Shown here: piece after piece, positions 1 to 10,789 of the stretch
Layout of the letters: every line of letters begins with the position of its first letter
Numbering within the stretch: the stretch's first letter is position 1
Source: Prillingera fragicola
Lineage: Eukaryota > Basidiomycota > Tremellomycetes > Trichosporonales > Trichosporonaceae
DNA length: 64,000 bases
NCBI GenBank assembly: GCA_002335605.1
Contig: BEDY01000004.1
Span: 1,798,001 to 1,862,000, forward strand
Direction of reading: 5' to 3'
Made by a program: the position numbers and the translations under genes
The notes under the pieces: model-generated
Database searches by the model: none
Seen by the model: the letters and a program-made list of their open reading frames with translations, nothing else
Told to the model about the DNA's origin: nothing

Positions 1-331
1 TGATTCCCAACAGCCCTCCACACTCGACATATCAAGGGGACAAAGGAGACAATCAGAAAGTGATCCAGGTATCGTGAGTAGCATTGCGTGGCAGTTGCAC
101 TTCCATCCAATCTCTACAGCATTGGTAGGGCTTTGGGAGGTTGGGCATTGCTCCTCATCGTATTCCCTGTTTGTCGCGTTAGTTGCACAACATTCCACAA
201 GCAATGCAACCCTGCTCACCACCGAGTACATACGGCAAATATCACACATTGTTATTAGCCGTGTCCGCTCGACCTACAACGATCCAGTGAACAGATGTCG
301 ATTCCTCTCTCTCTCACTCCATCCACCAGCC

Positions 332-766
332 ATGGCACCATTCCCTTTCGTCATTGATCACACCGCATACCCCCACCTCGTCGACTTGATTCTCGACTAT
401 GCCCCCCGTTCAGCGTTCAACACTCTGCGGGCCGTGTCTCGCGCTTTTAGCTATCGCTTTGACAGCCAACTCGCCCACCCCGTCAAGTTGGTGTTTCGGC
501 AGGACAACTTGATCACACACCTTCTGGAACCGACAGTAGTAGGACAGTGGCTGACGCCCTCTCAAAATTATGATGCGTTACGTCCTTCATTAAGCAGGGG
601 GCAGTTGAGAACGCACGCGGACCTCATTGAGCACATTCTCGTCGTTGATATCGACGTTCACCATTCCCTCTTGCAACTTGCGCTATTTCCCAATCTCCAA
701 GTTGTGCGTTTCCGGGCACCACAAAAGCGGATTACCATCTGGACCTCTTCGCGCAGGTCTGCATGA
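332..766 (+). pseudogene. F-box-like family member, 3'-truncated
   Basis: The ATG at 332 opens a 144-codon frame whose first ~45 residues match the array's N-terminal module (VIDHTAYPHLVDLILDY, then LRAVSRAF), an F-box-like helix pair. The middle region (LIEHILVVDI, then LFPNLQVVRFRAP) also aligns with the siblings. The frame then ends, whereas intact siblings are 311-426 residues long and finish with a Y-R-x-x-V-G-E-E-x-F-type tail that is missing here. No downstream exon with that tail was found before the next gene. I infer a copy that lost its 3' half. It could still be expressed as a short protein carrying only the F-box-like module. It is the first member of the tandem array. Confidence 0.6.
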
Positions 767-829
767 CCATTTGTGCAGCCTTGGAATCGCCCATTAGGAT
801 TGACTATTGATTTGCTAATGGGCCCGAGT

Positions 830-851
830 TGATTACAATTTGATTACAATT
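830..851. repeat. 11-bp tandem duplication
   Basis: TGATTACAATT occurs twice head to tail, directly before an in-frame ATG at 852 upstream of the next family gene. It is a short local duplication with no evident function. Confidence 0.7.
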
Positions 852-989
852 ATGACCTCCACCTTCACTGCCCACCCAATGTCAACATCAAGCCCTGCAA
901 TTGACCTTCTCACATCGCTCTCATGGCTTGTTCAGAGTTACACCCACTCTCCTCAATTCTGGCAACTCTACGGCATCTGTCGCTTTGCC

Positions 990-2270
990 ATGCCGCTTGA
1001 AGGCAATCTGCCCGCCCTTGACCACAAGTTTTACCCCCACCTCTTTGACATTATTCTCAGCCATGTCCCACCCTCGGCATATCCAGCCCTGCGCGCAACT
1101 TGCCACCGGCTGCACGACCATGTCGACATGCTCACTTTGAACCACATTGCCGTCATCGATACGCATCAGCTGTCCGACAAAAGCGCAGGCTCCGGGATGG
1201 CTGGTACTTTGTTCGCCACGGCCGACATGCAGCGCATACCGGCGTTGGCTGGCATGACCACGGCTGTGGTCAAGGACTGGCCAGACGCGCCAGTCATCTG
1301 GCACCAGGGCTGGATAGCCGACAACGAAACACCCTGTGGGTATCTCGAGTTTGGGCTTTCGAAGCGAGTGCGCCGCCTCTTTGAGCACACTCGGACTGTC
1401 GACTTTGTCACCAACATTTCCCCCCTCTTGGCACGCGCACTCAGCCCGTTGTTGCGTAACGTCGATATGGTCCGATTACCATTTCAACCGTGGCCTCGGG
1501 TACCCAACCGGTTCAACGCTGAAGAGCTCGTGGGTCTCCATCATGGCGCTCGGTGCCATCAGGCTTTCATGATCATGGGCGGCGCCAGCCGCTTGGTCGT
1601 CCGCTGTGCCGTTCCATGTGCCCCTGACGCGCACGAGGAAAACGATGAGGACAGCGACGAGGAAAGCGACGAGCCAAATCTCTGCGCCTTCTACATCAAC
1701 CACGGCCCGCTCCCGCCCCGCCTGCGCAAGATTGTCGTCCACGTCCCCTGGAACTACCGCCAGGACTGGGGGGCTTTTTTCCATCACTGGACTGTCGATC
1801 CCGAGGGCTATGCTGAGCAGTACCCCCACGGCCAGGCGACACAGGAGGAAGGCCACGCTGCTGCGCGATACCCCCAGCCGCCTCTTGGCTTTACCGACCT
1901 GGTGGTCATCTTTGGGAACCCCGACGCCGAGCCCCGCAGGGTCACGTACTTTCAGCCGCTGGACGACCAGGGTCTCGACTGGTCGACGCCGAGGGAGATG
2001 CTCGAGGATATCGGTGACGCGCTGGCGTCCCCCCGAGGACCCAGGATAACGATCACGCTCGTCGACGTGCACCACTTTTACGACAAGCCCCGCGTTGACG
2101 ACGGCATGACGAGGGGGATTCGCGCGCAGGTGTTGAAGAAACTGCGCTTGTGGGAGGTGGACTCGCCTGAGGAGGCTGTTGGGGACCAGATCCGGTTCTT
2201 GACCCTTGACGAGTATCGCGAGCAGGTTGGTGACGAGGTCTATGCGCTCGAGGATATCCGGGGATTGTGA
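990..2270 (+). CDS. F-box-like protein, lineage-specific family
   Basis: A 426-residue single-exon protein. The start at 990 places the conserved module (LDHKFYPHLFDIILSH, then PSAYPALRATCHRL) about 10 residues from the N-terminus, as in the siblings; an in-frame ATG at 852 would add 46 residues with no family similarity. A highly acidic stretch (ENDEDSDEESDEPN) sits mid-protein, and the C-terminus carries the family tail (QIRFLTLDEYREQVGDEVYALE). The N-terminal module resembles an F-box, so a role as a substrate receptor of an SCF ubiquitin ligase is possible, but this is inferred from pattern only. This is the longest member in the array. Confidence 0.75.
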   Translation: MPLEGNLPALDHKFYPHLFDIILSHVPPSAYPALRATCHRLHDHVDMLTLNHIAVIDTHQLSDKSAGSGMAGTLFATADMQRIPALAGMTTAVVKDWPDAPVIWHQGWIADNETPCGYLEFGLSKRVRRLFEHTRTVDFVTNISPLLARALSPLLRNVDMVRLPFQPWPRVPNRFNAEELVGLHHGARCHQAFMIMGGASRLVVRCAVPCAPDAHEENDEDSDEESDEPNLCAFYINHGPLPPRLRKIVVHVPWNYRQDWGAFFHHWTVDPEGYAEQYPHGQATQEEGHAAARYPQPPLGFTDLVVIFGNPDAEPRRVTYFQPLDDQGLDWSTPREMLEDIGDALASPRGPRITITLVDVHHFYDKPRVDDGMTRGIRAQVLKKLRLWEVDSPEEAVGDQIRFLTLDEYREQVGDEVYALEDIRGL

Positions 2271-2675
2271 GCAAGGTGCCTGGAGGCGTGTTCCGAGTGG
2301 AGATGCGGATTGTAGACGCGGCCGGTAGTCGTGCAGGTCGTGGGCTTGGCAGTCGGTAGTTGGCAGCAGTCGGCAGTCCTCAACACTGCAGGGCATCAGA
2401 CGGGCGTAACCCTATGCACATCTGTCCATACACACTATGCATTGCCTGAGAACTGCTAGCAGTGTGGGTCGCTGCAGACGACAAGGACGACGACTCTAAC
2501 CGATAGCCTGAGCGTGCCTTGCAACCGCGGTTCCGAACCGGCCATTACCGCCTCCACACTCTTGCTGCTACATCGACAAGTTCCAACCCATCTCTTTATA
2601 CATTGTACACTCACTCATCACCCCTCACACACTTGTGCTACTCGTTCCCACTCACGGCTGCATCGACGGGGAGAA

Positions 2676-3611
2676 ATGCTCGACTACAACGCATTCCCTC
2701 ACATCTTTGATCTCGTCCTCCTCCACTCTCCGACTTCGGCCTATCCGGCGCTACGAGCAACCTGCCGCAAAGCCTGGGAGAGCGTCGATAGCCTGTCTGT
2801 CCGCCACCTCACAGTCCACGGTACGGAACCGGACGGCAAAGGCGTTCCCACATTCACAGTGGGAGCGGCCGGCGACCGCGCTCCCGTGTGTGTGTCCATC
2901 TTCCAGCGGGCAGGGCGGTCCCACTCATGTGCGGCCAGAGCTGCCAAGCTCATCGGCAGGGGCACGGCCACGCTCGATATTACCGCGCCAGCTGCGGGGG
3001 AGATTCTCCTGCAGGTCTCTGCGACGTGGGAGGCGCTCCACACTGTGCGGCTGCGTCTGCGCGGGGATGTGATCCGGTTCCAGACGTTGGGGAGTAAGAG
3101 CCTGATCCCCATTCCACCGACGACGCGGCGTATCGTCATCTTTCCGTGCGACCGCAACCTGGCCATTGGCGCTGTTACGCCTGGGACGGTCGAGAAGGTT
3201 GTTTTCCATCTCCAACCCGTGCAGGGCCAGCTGCTTCCACTGATGCTCTATCGTGAGCTTACGGGGCTCGACCATGTTGTTTTGATCTGCACGCCGGCAG
3301 CCTCGATCGTCGAGGCGTCGCTCATTCTTCCGCCGTGTGTGGCTACGACGCTGCTCAACGTCGACAAGTCACGGTTCACCATTGTCGACGTGCACAACTA
3401 TCTGCAGTGCCAGCCTAGTCCTGAAGCCCAGGAGGCTGCGCGCGCTCAAGTTGTCGATCACATGTGCGGCGAAGACTCTGGGTGTACCGACACGGACATT
3501 GAGGCGATTGTGCGGAACAGGATCAATTTTATGAGTCTGGACGAGTACCGGGCTACTGTGGGCGACAGGGCGTTTGCACTGGAGACTGTCGAGGTCGTGC
3601 AAGAGCTGTAG
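2676..3611 (+). CDS. F-box-like protein, lineage-specific family
   Basis: A 311-residue single-exon protein, the shortest apparently intact member. It begins MLDYNAFPHIFDLVLLHS and continues PTSAYPALRATCRKAWESVDSL, the F-box-like module. The middle has the family's repeated pattern of a hydrophobic strand followed by a positive patch (RRIVIFP), and the tail is INFMSLDEYRATVGDRAFALE. The reading frame is open upstream of 2676 but without similarity to the family, so the internal ATG is preferred. It lies about 0.2 kb from the next paralogue on the same strand. Confidence 0.75.
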   Translation: MLDYNAFPHIFDLVLLHSPTSAYPALRATCRKAWESVDSLSVRHLTVHGTEPDGKGVPTFTVGAAGDRAPVCVSIFQRAGRSHSCAARAAKLIGRGTATLDITAPAAGEILLQVSATWEALHTVRLRLRGDVIRFQTLGSKSLIPIPPTTRRIVIFPCDRNLAIGAVTPGTVEKVVFHLQPVQGQLLPLMLYRELTGLDHVVLICTPAASIVEASLILPPCVATTLLNVDKSRFTIVDVHNYLQCQPSPEAQEAARAQVVDHMCGEDSGCTDTDIEAIVRNRINFMSLDEYRATVGDRAFALETVEVVQEL

Positions 3612-3822
3612 GAGCTGTAGGAGATGCTGTAATGTACCCTTGTGGACGCCACCTATCCCGAGAGTCACGTGGCTGCTCCCTTCACTCGTCACTTGCTCCC
3701 TCTTTTTCTACTGTTCATATGACTTTACACTTGTCAGATGCTGCTCGTTCGTCGTTTGTCGTCGTCGTCGTCGGCTTCCACTCTCTCCTACTCGGCACTC
3801 GCATACTCTCTCGGCCTCACAA

Positions 3823-4830
3823 ATGCACCCCCTAGTCATAGACCACACTGCCTTTCCTCACATCTTTGAACACATCTTGGCTCACGTAACCCCATCTGCC
3901 TACCCGGCCTTGCGAGCGACATGCCAAGGACTCCGACAGCGTATCGATCACCTCTCCGTGGGCCACCTCGCCCTGCACGACCCGGGGGACGGCAAGGCCC
4001 AGTGCGAGGACTATGAGGGCTCAAAGGGCTGCTGGTCCAACGCCTACATTGTCGGCGCCGACCTCCGTCGCATACCTGTCCTCGAACCTTTGATGCACGA
4101 CTCGAAACGCCCCCCGCTCCCGCTCAGCGATACGTGGAAGCTGCTCTCGGCGCACACGACAACGCTCGACCTGCTATGTCTGTTCCGGCCGCAAGATATC
4201 CTCCGCGTCACGGCCCCGCTCACTGCGCTGCACACTGTCCGGCTACGTCTTGGGGCCTTTTCGCCAGTCTGGATCACGCCGTACGCGACCGAGGAGCGCA
4301 CGGCCAGCGACGTGTCCAACGACCTCGAAGAATGTGACATTCTCGTCTCGGTCCCCACACGCGTGCGCCGGTTTGTCATCTTTCCCGGCGCGATCAGCTC
4401 GTTCCTGCTCGACCCGCCCACGCCCGAGGTCGTGGAAAAGGTCGTCGTCAACGTCGTCATGGAGGACGAGTACTGCTGGCCATTGGTCCTGCGGCCCCAC
4501 GAGTGTCACCGCTTGCACACTGTGGTCATCATTATTCGGCCTGGGGCATATTGCCGTTCACACCCCAGCGGGCTGTTTGAGGGCATTGCCGACATTCTGC
4601 TCTGCCAGCGCTCTGTAACGTTTGTCGTGGTCGACTTTCACCACCTCGTCCCGCCAGAGCACCTCGACGTCGCGCGAGCCTCCATGATGGCCGACATTGA
4701 CAGGCAGCTCTGGGGCTACCGCGATGTCGTCGGGCGCGCCTCTGACCGCATTCAGTTCATGACCCTGGACGACTATCGCGAGACGGTGACCGAGGAGGAC
4801 TTTTGCATCGAGACGGTCGAGAACATGTAG
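3823..4830 (+). CDS. F-box-like protein, lineage-specific family
   Basis: A 335-residue protein starting MHPLVIDHTAFPHIFEHI, followed by PSAYPALRATCQGLRQRIDHL and HLALHDPGDGK. This is the clearest version of the family N-terminal module. Conserved inner blocks include TTTLDLLCLF, LHTVRLRLG and RRFVIFPG, and the tail is RIQFMTLDDYRETVTEEDF. No transmembrane segment or signal peptide is visible, so a soluble intracellular protein is expected. It makes a good reference copy for reading the broken neighbour just downstream, which shares its order of blocks. Confidence 0.78.
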   Translation: MHPLVIDHTAFPHIFEHILAHVTPSAYPALRATCQGLRQRIDHLSVGHLALHDPGDGKAQCEDYEGSKGCWSNAYIVGADLRRIPVLEPLMHDSKRPPLPLSDTWKLLSAHTTTLDLLCLFRPQDILRVTAPLTALHTVRLRLGAFSPVWITPYATEERTASDVSNDLEECDILVSVPTRVRRFVIFPGAISSFLLDPPTPEVVEKVVVNVVMEDEYCWPLVLRPHECHRLHTVVIIIRPGAYCRSHPSGLFEGIADILLCQRSVTFVVVDFHHLVPPEHLDVARASMMADIDRQLWGYRDVVGRASDRIQFMTLDDYRETVTEEDFCIETVENM

Positions 4831-4950
4831 CCTTGTCATGGCGTTCATGGCGCTGGGCCACAGTGGTGAGTGCACGTGTAGGCTGTATCTCGGCGTGCAC
4901 AACGGGCTGATGCATTCCAGTCATACGCACACTTCACTGCGCACTACACC

Positions 4951-5910
4951 ATGTCTTGTCCAGTCGTCACCATCGACCACACTGCGTTCCCCCACATCTT
5001 CGAGGCCATTATTGGCTATGCACTACCCGCCGCATCTTCAGTTTTGCCCGCACCCAGCCGCGATCGAACCGACCGCCTCTCACTGCGCCACCTCGTCATT
5101 CACGATCCTGAGGACCGCGGGTGGCGTCGCAAACCTGGACGTCCGAGGGGGCTTCAACCACCCTACCGAGGCCAGCTGCTATGCTGTGGGCGCCGATTGC
5201 AAGCCTCGCAGCCCTCAATGAGACGCCAAAGACGCGCCGCAGGCTCATCGTCCTGCTGGCCCAAAAGACCCGATTCCTCGACGTGATCTGCGGCATGTCC
5301 CTGTCTGTAGAGTATGAGCTGCTTCACCACTACTGGTCCGCTGTGCACACAGTTCGGATTCTTCCTCCCCTGCTCGCGCCGGAGGCTGTCAAGGAGGATG
5401 TTTCCTTGCCATATCGCGAACACCGGCTCATCGTGTTTCCCGAGACAGAGAGCCTGACACGCATTCGTGTCCTCTCTTCCGACCTGGAACGCATCGCGGT
5501 CCATGTCCGGTGGAAGCCAGACTGCGCGTGGCCGCTCGACATGCTCTCTTTCAACTCTCCGCTCCGCAGCATGATCGTAATCTTCCATGAGGGGGACCAG
5601 GCATACGATCCCTACGAGCACGTATATTCCCTGGTCCTTCATGTCGCAAACGCGCTCGTGCGCACCGACAATGTGCGCGTCACGATTGTTCAAGTCGCCG
5701 AGATTATGTCACACAGCGATCTGGAGAGCGCCTACGACACTATCCGCGAGCTTATCATGATCGCGACTGCCATTGTTCTGGAAGACTATGAAAGGATGTC
5801 ATTCACTGGCCGCCAACCATTGCCACTTTGGAGGATGTTCAGAATCAGGTGCAGTTTATGGGGTTTAGCGACGATTGTGAGAGTCTGAGCAAGACCGATT
5901 ACGAGATGTC
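4951..5910 (+). pseudogene. F-box-like family member broken by frameshifts
   Basis: Family similarity runs through three reading frames. The ATG at 4951 starts the N-terminal module (VTIDHTAFPHIFEAIIGY, later LSLRHLVIHDPED). After about 5110 the similarity moves to another frame (CYAVGADCK), and from about 5220 to 5790 to a third (FLDVICG, SAVHTVRILPP, HRLIVFPE). The tail block (NQVQFMGFSDD, then SKTDYEM) appears near 5840-5910, again in a different frame. At least three indels are needed to join the parts and no convincing introns explain the shifts. I read it as a recently inactivated copy, since the residues are otherwise well preserved. Sequencing error is the main alternative. Confidence 0.75.
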
Positions 5911-6249
5911 TATACCATGTAGAAGCATGTATATGCCGTGCCCTCCTGTTCTTCAAAACCACACTCATCACCATCACATCGTTGCCACGATTATTCCCCG
6001 CGCCCCACGACAGAGGCACACTCCAACGCCGACACCAAGGCCGTCGACTTCGGCATCTCCACACCGAGTGGCTATAACGCTCGCATGAGGAGAGGGACCT
6101 TTATAACTTTTGAAAGAGAAGCATTGGTCACTGTAGAAGGACATTGTAGTGAATCGAGATTTGCAGTGCAGGAGGGATCTGTACACTTGCCCTCCCATGC
6201 CACACCCATCCTCTGCAATCTTGAGTTTGCCTATTCCACGTCTCACACC

Positions 6250-7377
6250 ATGTCGACGCTTTCACAGTCGCAGACCATGCTGGATCACACTTCATACCCC
6301 CATCTGCTCGACCTCATCATCTCATACGCAAGCACCGACACCTATCCGACTCTTCGGGCCACTTCACGAACCCTGCGCGACCGCACTGACCGAGCTTTGG
6401 TCCGCCACCTGGCCTTCCACCAATTCCAACCACTTTGCTGCAATGAGGCTTGCAACCGCAGCCATGCCCAGGACGACGGCAAGGTGTTCTGGAGTGGTGA
6501 CCTCCGAACACCCGGTCTGCAAATGATTCCCGTGTGCACCCACTTGGTTGCCTTTAATCCAATGGTCAGCAAAGACGACACACTGGCATTTACAGTCTCT
6601 CCGGAGTCTGTTCATGCCTCCCGCCAGATTCTTCAACACACCCTCGTCCTCGACGCCACCAGCCAGCTGGGCTACAGGGAGGTGCACGAGCTGGACAAGT
6701 TGTTTCTGAAGCTGCACACTCTGCGTGTCCGTCCCAATGCGCATGGCAACGCTAGTCCTCCACAGCTCAACGACCCTGCCTTCTGTGTATCAGGCCTGAG
6801 GCCAGTCTGGACAATCCCAGTTCCGCGGTTGTGCCGTCGTGTCATCATCTTTCCGACCATTGAGCCTCTTGTCATCAGCCCTTCGCAGTCTGGCCGACTC
6901 GAAAAGCTTGTCTTCCACCTCCAATGGAACCCTCAGTACTGTTTCCCCCTGGCCGGGCGATCTCTGGCAGTCCACCACCCTGACCTCGCCATGCTCCAGA
7001 GCATTGTGGTCATTTTCCATCGCACAGTGCGCAACTGGGCACTGCCCCGTTCCCTACCAGCCTCAAGTCCCTATCCAGATCCCATCGAGCTGCCCGCTGT
7101 AATCGAAAATGGTGCCTGCAATGTGCTCTGGTACATGCCAGGCGTGCATATCACGTTTGTTGATGCTCACCGCTACGTCAACCAAGGATACGAGACTTTC
7201 AGCACGTCCACGGAGGGTAGTGTAAGAGCTGCTCTGGCAGAACGTCTGTCAGCGGTGCAGAAGGCTAGAACTGTCGGCATTGAGGCGGTCGAGGAGCGGG
7301 TTTCGTTCATCACCATGGAGGAGTACCGTGCGACTATCTCAGAGGAGGACTTTGAGCTGGAGATGGTCGAGATGTAG
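6250..7377 (+). CDS. F-box-like protein, lineage-specific family
   Basis: A 375-residue protein starting MSTLSQSQTMLDHTSYPHLL, then TDTYPTLRATSRTLRDRTDRAL, the F-box-like module. A Cys/His-bearing insert (CCNEACNRSH) follows the module, a feature most siblings lack. Inner blocks LHTLRVRPN and CRRVIIFPT and the tail RVSFITMEEYRATISEEDF confirm family membership. The frame stays open about 310 bases upstream of the chosen ATG, but that part is unlike the family and overlaps the expected promoter. Confidence 0.75.
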   Translation: MSTLSQSQTMLDHTSYPHLLDLIISYASTDTYPTLRATSRTLRDRTDRALVRHLAFHQFQPLCCNEACNRSHAQDDGKVFWSGDLRTPGLQMIPVCTHLVAFNPMVSKDDTLAFTVSPESVHASRQILQHTLVLDATSQLGYREVHELDKLFLKLHTLRVRPNAHGNASPPQLNDPAFCVSGLRPVWTIPVPRLCRRVIIFPTIEPLVISPSQSGRLEKLVFHLQWNPQYCFPLAGRSLAVHHPDLAMLQSIVVIFHRTVRNWALPRSLPASSPYPDPIELPAVIENGACNVLWYMPGVHITFVDAHRYVNQGYETFSTSTEGSVRAALAERLSAVQKARTVGIEAVEERVSFITMEEYRATISEEDFELEMVEM

Positions 7378-7590
7378 ATCCACTTTTTCGGCGCCACTTC
7401 GGATTCCGACATTCCTCATCCTCGCCACTCAGTTCCACTTTTAGAGATCTCCGATCTGATCATCTGGTACATCCTTGGCTGCACATGCTGCCATGCCCTC
7501 ACAATGCAGCGCTTAGGGGGATCTGGGTAGAGGTCTCTGCACACTCTACCTCAGTTCCGCAAGCTCGGAACCTTCTCGCATGCCTCCACT

Positions 7591-8667
7591 CTACAGATCT
7601 ATCACAGTCTCGAGCGCAAACTCTTCCTCACCCACGCTCTTCCTGTACTCGCTCAGTGTCAAGTACGTAATGGCATGCGCAGCAAGTGCCTCCACCGACT
7701 CAAACTTGCCCAGAGTGTTCGACTCGGAGTCGGACTCGAACCGCACCCGGAGCGATTCCAGAATGGCCTCCTGGAACAAGTAGTTTGTGTCGACGAGCGT
7801 GATCCGCATCTCGGCACAATCACTTCCCAGCCGCTGTCGCGAGCGCACCCACTCAAGCAGGCAGTCGACGATATCCCTCACCGCCACATCGTAGACAATG
7901 ACATTGTCAAACTTTGCGCGCACCTCGCTAATCTCCAGCGGGAGCTCGTATGCACCCCCGCTGTCTGCAGACGGAGGCGCAGCGGGCGGCCGAGCATGGG
8001 GATTGAAGGGAAAGATCCAAACGACATCAGCCAGCTTGCGCTCACTAAACCCCCATTGGCCCGTGGACCCAAAACAGTCCCACTGCAGCTTGGGGTTGCT
8101 CGTCTTGTTGATTACCAGCTTGGTGCACCGGCGGTTCACCCCCCAGCCTGTGCGCGCGGGCACGGGGACGTGCTCGGGCTTGTCGCTCTCGAACAGCACG
8201 AGCTGGCGGGGGTGGATGTTGCCCAGCAGCTGGGCGCTCGAGTGCATGTTGCGCAGCCTGACGGTCTCGAGGTTGGGGAATGTGCGCGTGGGCTCAAAGG
8301 CGCACATGGGATGGGTCGCGTCAATGTCCAGGACGTGTACGGCGTCGAGCAGCTGCTGTGCTGTCAGGAGAGACCCGGCTTTGCGGCCGTTTGGGCGGCA
8401 GGTCTTGTTCTTCTTCGGATCGGCGTAGTGCGTCCATTTCATGAATGCCGGTACGCGTCCAGAGGGGGTAGTAGGGGTGTGAATGTCGAAGAAGGGTGGA
8501 GAGGCCGGTTTGAGAAGGACATGGTGGGAGGATAGGGTGTCGATACGAGGACAGAGTGTGCGCGAGGTCTCGCGCAGGACAGCGAGGGAGGATGGCGGGG
8601 AGAAGGCGATTATGAGGTCGAGAAGGTGGGGGTAGGCTGTCGAGTCGAGGGTGGTTGTTGGGCCCAT
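7591..8667 (-). CDS. F-box-like protein, the only minus-strand copy of the array
   Basis: A 358-residue protein starting MGPTTTLDSTAYPHLLDLII, then SLAVLRETSRTLCPRIDTL. Inner blocks include LFPNLETVRLR-type spacing (TFPNLETVRLRNMH) and RQLVLFESD, and the tail is AITYLTLSEYRKSVGEEEF. The open frame extends to 8892 without similarity, so 8667 is used. It lies tail to tail with the previous member, so the array includes one inversion. Function is as uncertain as for its siblings. Confidence 0.75.
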   Translation of the reverse strand: MGPTTTLDSTAYPHLLDLIIAFSPPSSLAVLRETSRTLCPRIDTLSSHHVLLKPASPPFFDIHTPTTPSGRVPAFMKWTHYADPKKNKTCRPNGRKAGSLLTAQQLLDAVHVLDIDATHPMCAFEPTRTFPNLETVRLRNMHSSAQLLGNIHPRQLVLFESDKPEHVPVPARTGWGVNRRCTKLVINKTSNPKLQWDCFGSTGQWGFSERKLADVVWIFPFNPHARPPAAPPSADSGGAYELPLEISEVRAKFDNVIVYDVAVRDIVDCLLEWVRSRQRLGSDCAEMRITLVDTNYLFQEAILESLRVRFESDSESNTLGKFESVEALAAHAITYLTLSEYRKSVGEEEFALETVIDL

Positions 8668-9283
8668 CGCGGTGAGTTTGGGATGTGGGGAATGAAGTGA
8701 CGATGAGAAGGAATTGAGTGGAGGTTGTCCGCGGGACGCGTCCTTGACCCTGGTGGCGTCGACGGACTGTGCGGTCGCACCGCCGTATGATTGAGGCTGT
8801 GCTAAGATGCTGAAATGATGTGATGCCGGACGTTGAGCACAGTGTTGCTGCAATGTCAATATCCTTGACACTGACCGCGATGTCGCTACCATTACACTGC
8901 AGAAAGGAGAGATGGACAGGTGGAGGTGGAGGTGAGTTTACGTAATGTGACAATGGTGGCTGTGGCACACTCTTCTTTGCCATGCCATCCGTTGCGGCTT
9001 GCACCTCTCTGACGATGCTCTTGCAGGGCCCACAGCTCTCACCACATCTCGACAGACGAAACTCTGTTTATCAAATCAGTTGTCATCTTCCTAGCATTGC
9101 AACCAGCCGTCCACGTAATACTCGCAGGTTCGGACCCCTGGAGGGTGAGCGTTGACAAGTCTCCGGCCAAGCAGTCGCCGAATGTTTTCATCTAGAAACT
9201 GTCCCCAAACGACAACTGCTCCATTTTTCTTACAGTCAAGATGTATTCATCTCTATAACCTCATTGACCCTTCACTGTCCAAA

Positions 9284-10474
9284 ATGGACCTTCTCATGTT
9301 TCCCCACATCCTCGAAGCCATCATCAAGCACACCTTGACGGCGGCACACATGTCTCTGCGAGCCACATGCCGCCAGTTGCGCGACAAGATTGACGCAATG
9401 GACTTGCAGCATGTCTCTCTTGAAGACTATTGCTCGGCTTTACCGAAGCGGTGCCAATGCGACGAAACCTCTGGCCATGAGCTCGCTCTCGTTAGACCAC
9501 GATACCGTGTTCCGGCGCTGTACTCTTGGCGCATGAGCTATTCTCGTTCCAGCACAAAGCTCGACTCTGCGTCGGTGGTCTACGACGAGCCAGTGATACG
9601 CAACATGCTCAAGCACACCCGGGTACTGAATCTGTATGGGCATACCCAGCCAGACCTACTCGAAACTCTGGGTCAGCTCTGTCCCAATCTCGAAACAGCG
9701 CAGTTCTGCGACCCACTCTCCGCCGAGATTCCCCTCTACCTCGTGCCCGCCCGCACTGTTGTGGTATCCAACAAAGTCCCAAGCAAAGTCGACTCCACGC
9801 ACCATGAGCCGGCAGTCTCGTATCTCTCTGACAAGACTGAGCGGCTGGTCTTGGTCGAGTCACCCCAAGGTCGGCCGGTTAGGCTCATCCATCCGCTCGG
9901 GGTTGGGCAGATGCCGTGGTCTAGGACATTGAGAGAGGTTGTCATTCACATCCAATGTCCGGGCATCTCCAACAAACCCGTATTGGGATCTGAGAGTGAT
10001 GACGGACTCGCCACCTCTTGCTGTGCTCGGAATCACGACGCCAGACAGGATGACTCCATGGACGACCACATTTGGACGGCCCCCGAGCACAGGCTGATGA
10101 ACCACCTCGGTCTCCTCCTCTACACCTCCCTGCACGACACCCCTCTGGATTTCGGAATAACAGTCGTCGGGGCGGAACACTTCAACAACCACAATCCTGT
10201 GCAGCACGGGGAGGGGTGGGCCCAAAAGCTCTTCAGCTGGATCTATTACGACCTCCTCTGTCTCGAAGTATACCGCCACCTCACTGGTGTGGCGCTGGAT
10301 GAGGACGATCCGCGCATGTTTGGCGCGCTGGAGGCCGTTGCTGCTACCCACGAGGCTGGTTTGGTCGCTATTGCTGAGCGCCGGGTGCGGTTTTGTACCA
10401 ATGTTGAGTATCGTGCGATAGGTGCGGAGGACCAGTGGCGTGGACGCAATGCCCGCAGGCGCGAGGGGAGCTGA
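9284..10474 (+). CDS. F-box-like protein, lineage-specific family
   Basis: A 396-residue protein starting MDLLMFPHILEAIIKHT, then AHMSLRATCRQLRDKIDAM. It carries the inner blocks RVLNLYGH, LCPNLETAQF and RTVVVSN and ends with a weakened tail (RVRFCTNVEYRAIGAEDQW). The initial D-H-T-A-Y motif is reduced to MF, so it is more diverged than the other intact copies. It is the last gene of the main array and is head to head with the preceding minus-strand copy. Confidence 0.7.
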   Translation: MDLLMFPHILEAIIKHTLTAAHMSLRATCRQLRDKIDAMDLQHVSLEDYCSALPKRCQCDETSGHELALVRPRYRVPALYSWRMSYSRSSTKLDSASVVYDEPVIRNMLKHTRVLNLYGHTQPDLLETLGQLCPNLETAQFCDPLSAEIPLYLVPARTVVVSNKVPSKVDSTHHEPAVSYLSDKTERLVLVESPQGRPVRLIHPLGVGQMPWSRTLREVVIHIQCPGISNKPVLGSESDDGLATSCCARNHDARQDDSMDDHIWTAPEHRLMNHLGLLLYTSLHDTPLDFGITVVGAEHFNNHNPVQHGEGWAQKLFSWIYYDLLCLEVYRHLTGVALDEDDPRMFGALEAVAATHEAGLVAIAERRVRFCTNVEYRAIGAEDQWRGRNARRREGS

Positions 10475-10789
10475 GATGAGTGTTCGAGGTTGAAGGTGAT
10501 TAGACGCAGGGGAGAAGCAAGGCTTGTAGCGTCGACGAGCACTAGGAAGAGGGGAGCGTACTGGAAGGGGAGGCAGGGGTTGCTGGACCATGAATCGTGG
10601 TCATGTCGCGATGAACTTTACAATATGTAGGGACGCGCGGCCTGCCGCCACTCATCTTTCTAAACGGGTCTGTATGTACACATCATGCCATGCCACACGT
10701 CACAATGGCAGCCAGCGATACTCAAAAGCACATGGCAACACGCTTGCAGCTACAAACATTCATACATCTGCTATTGACAATGCGGCGCT
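10475..10789. other. intergenic
   Basis: A short gap between convergent genes. I see only AT-richer sequence suited to 3' ends and no coding or repeat structure. Confidence 0.5.
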
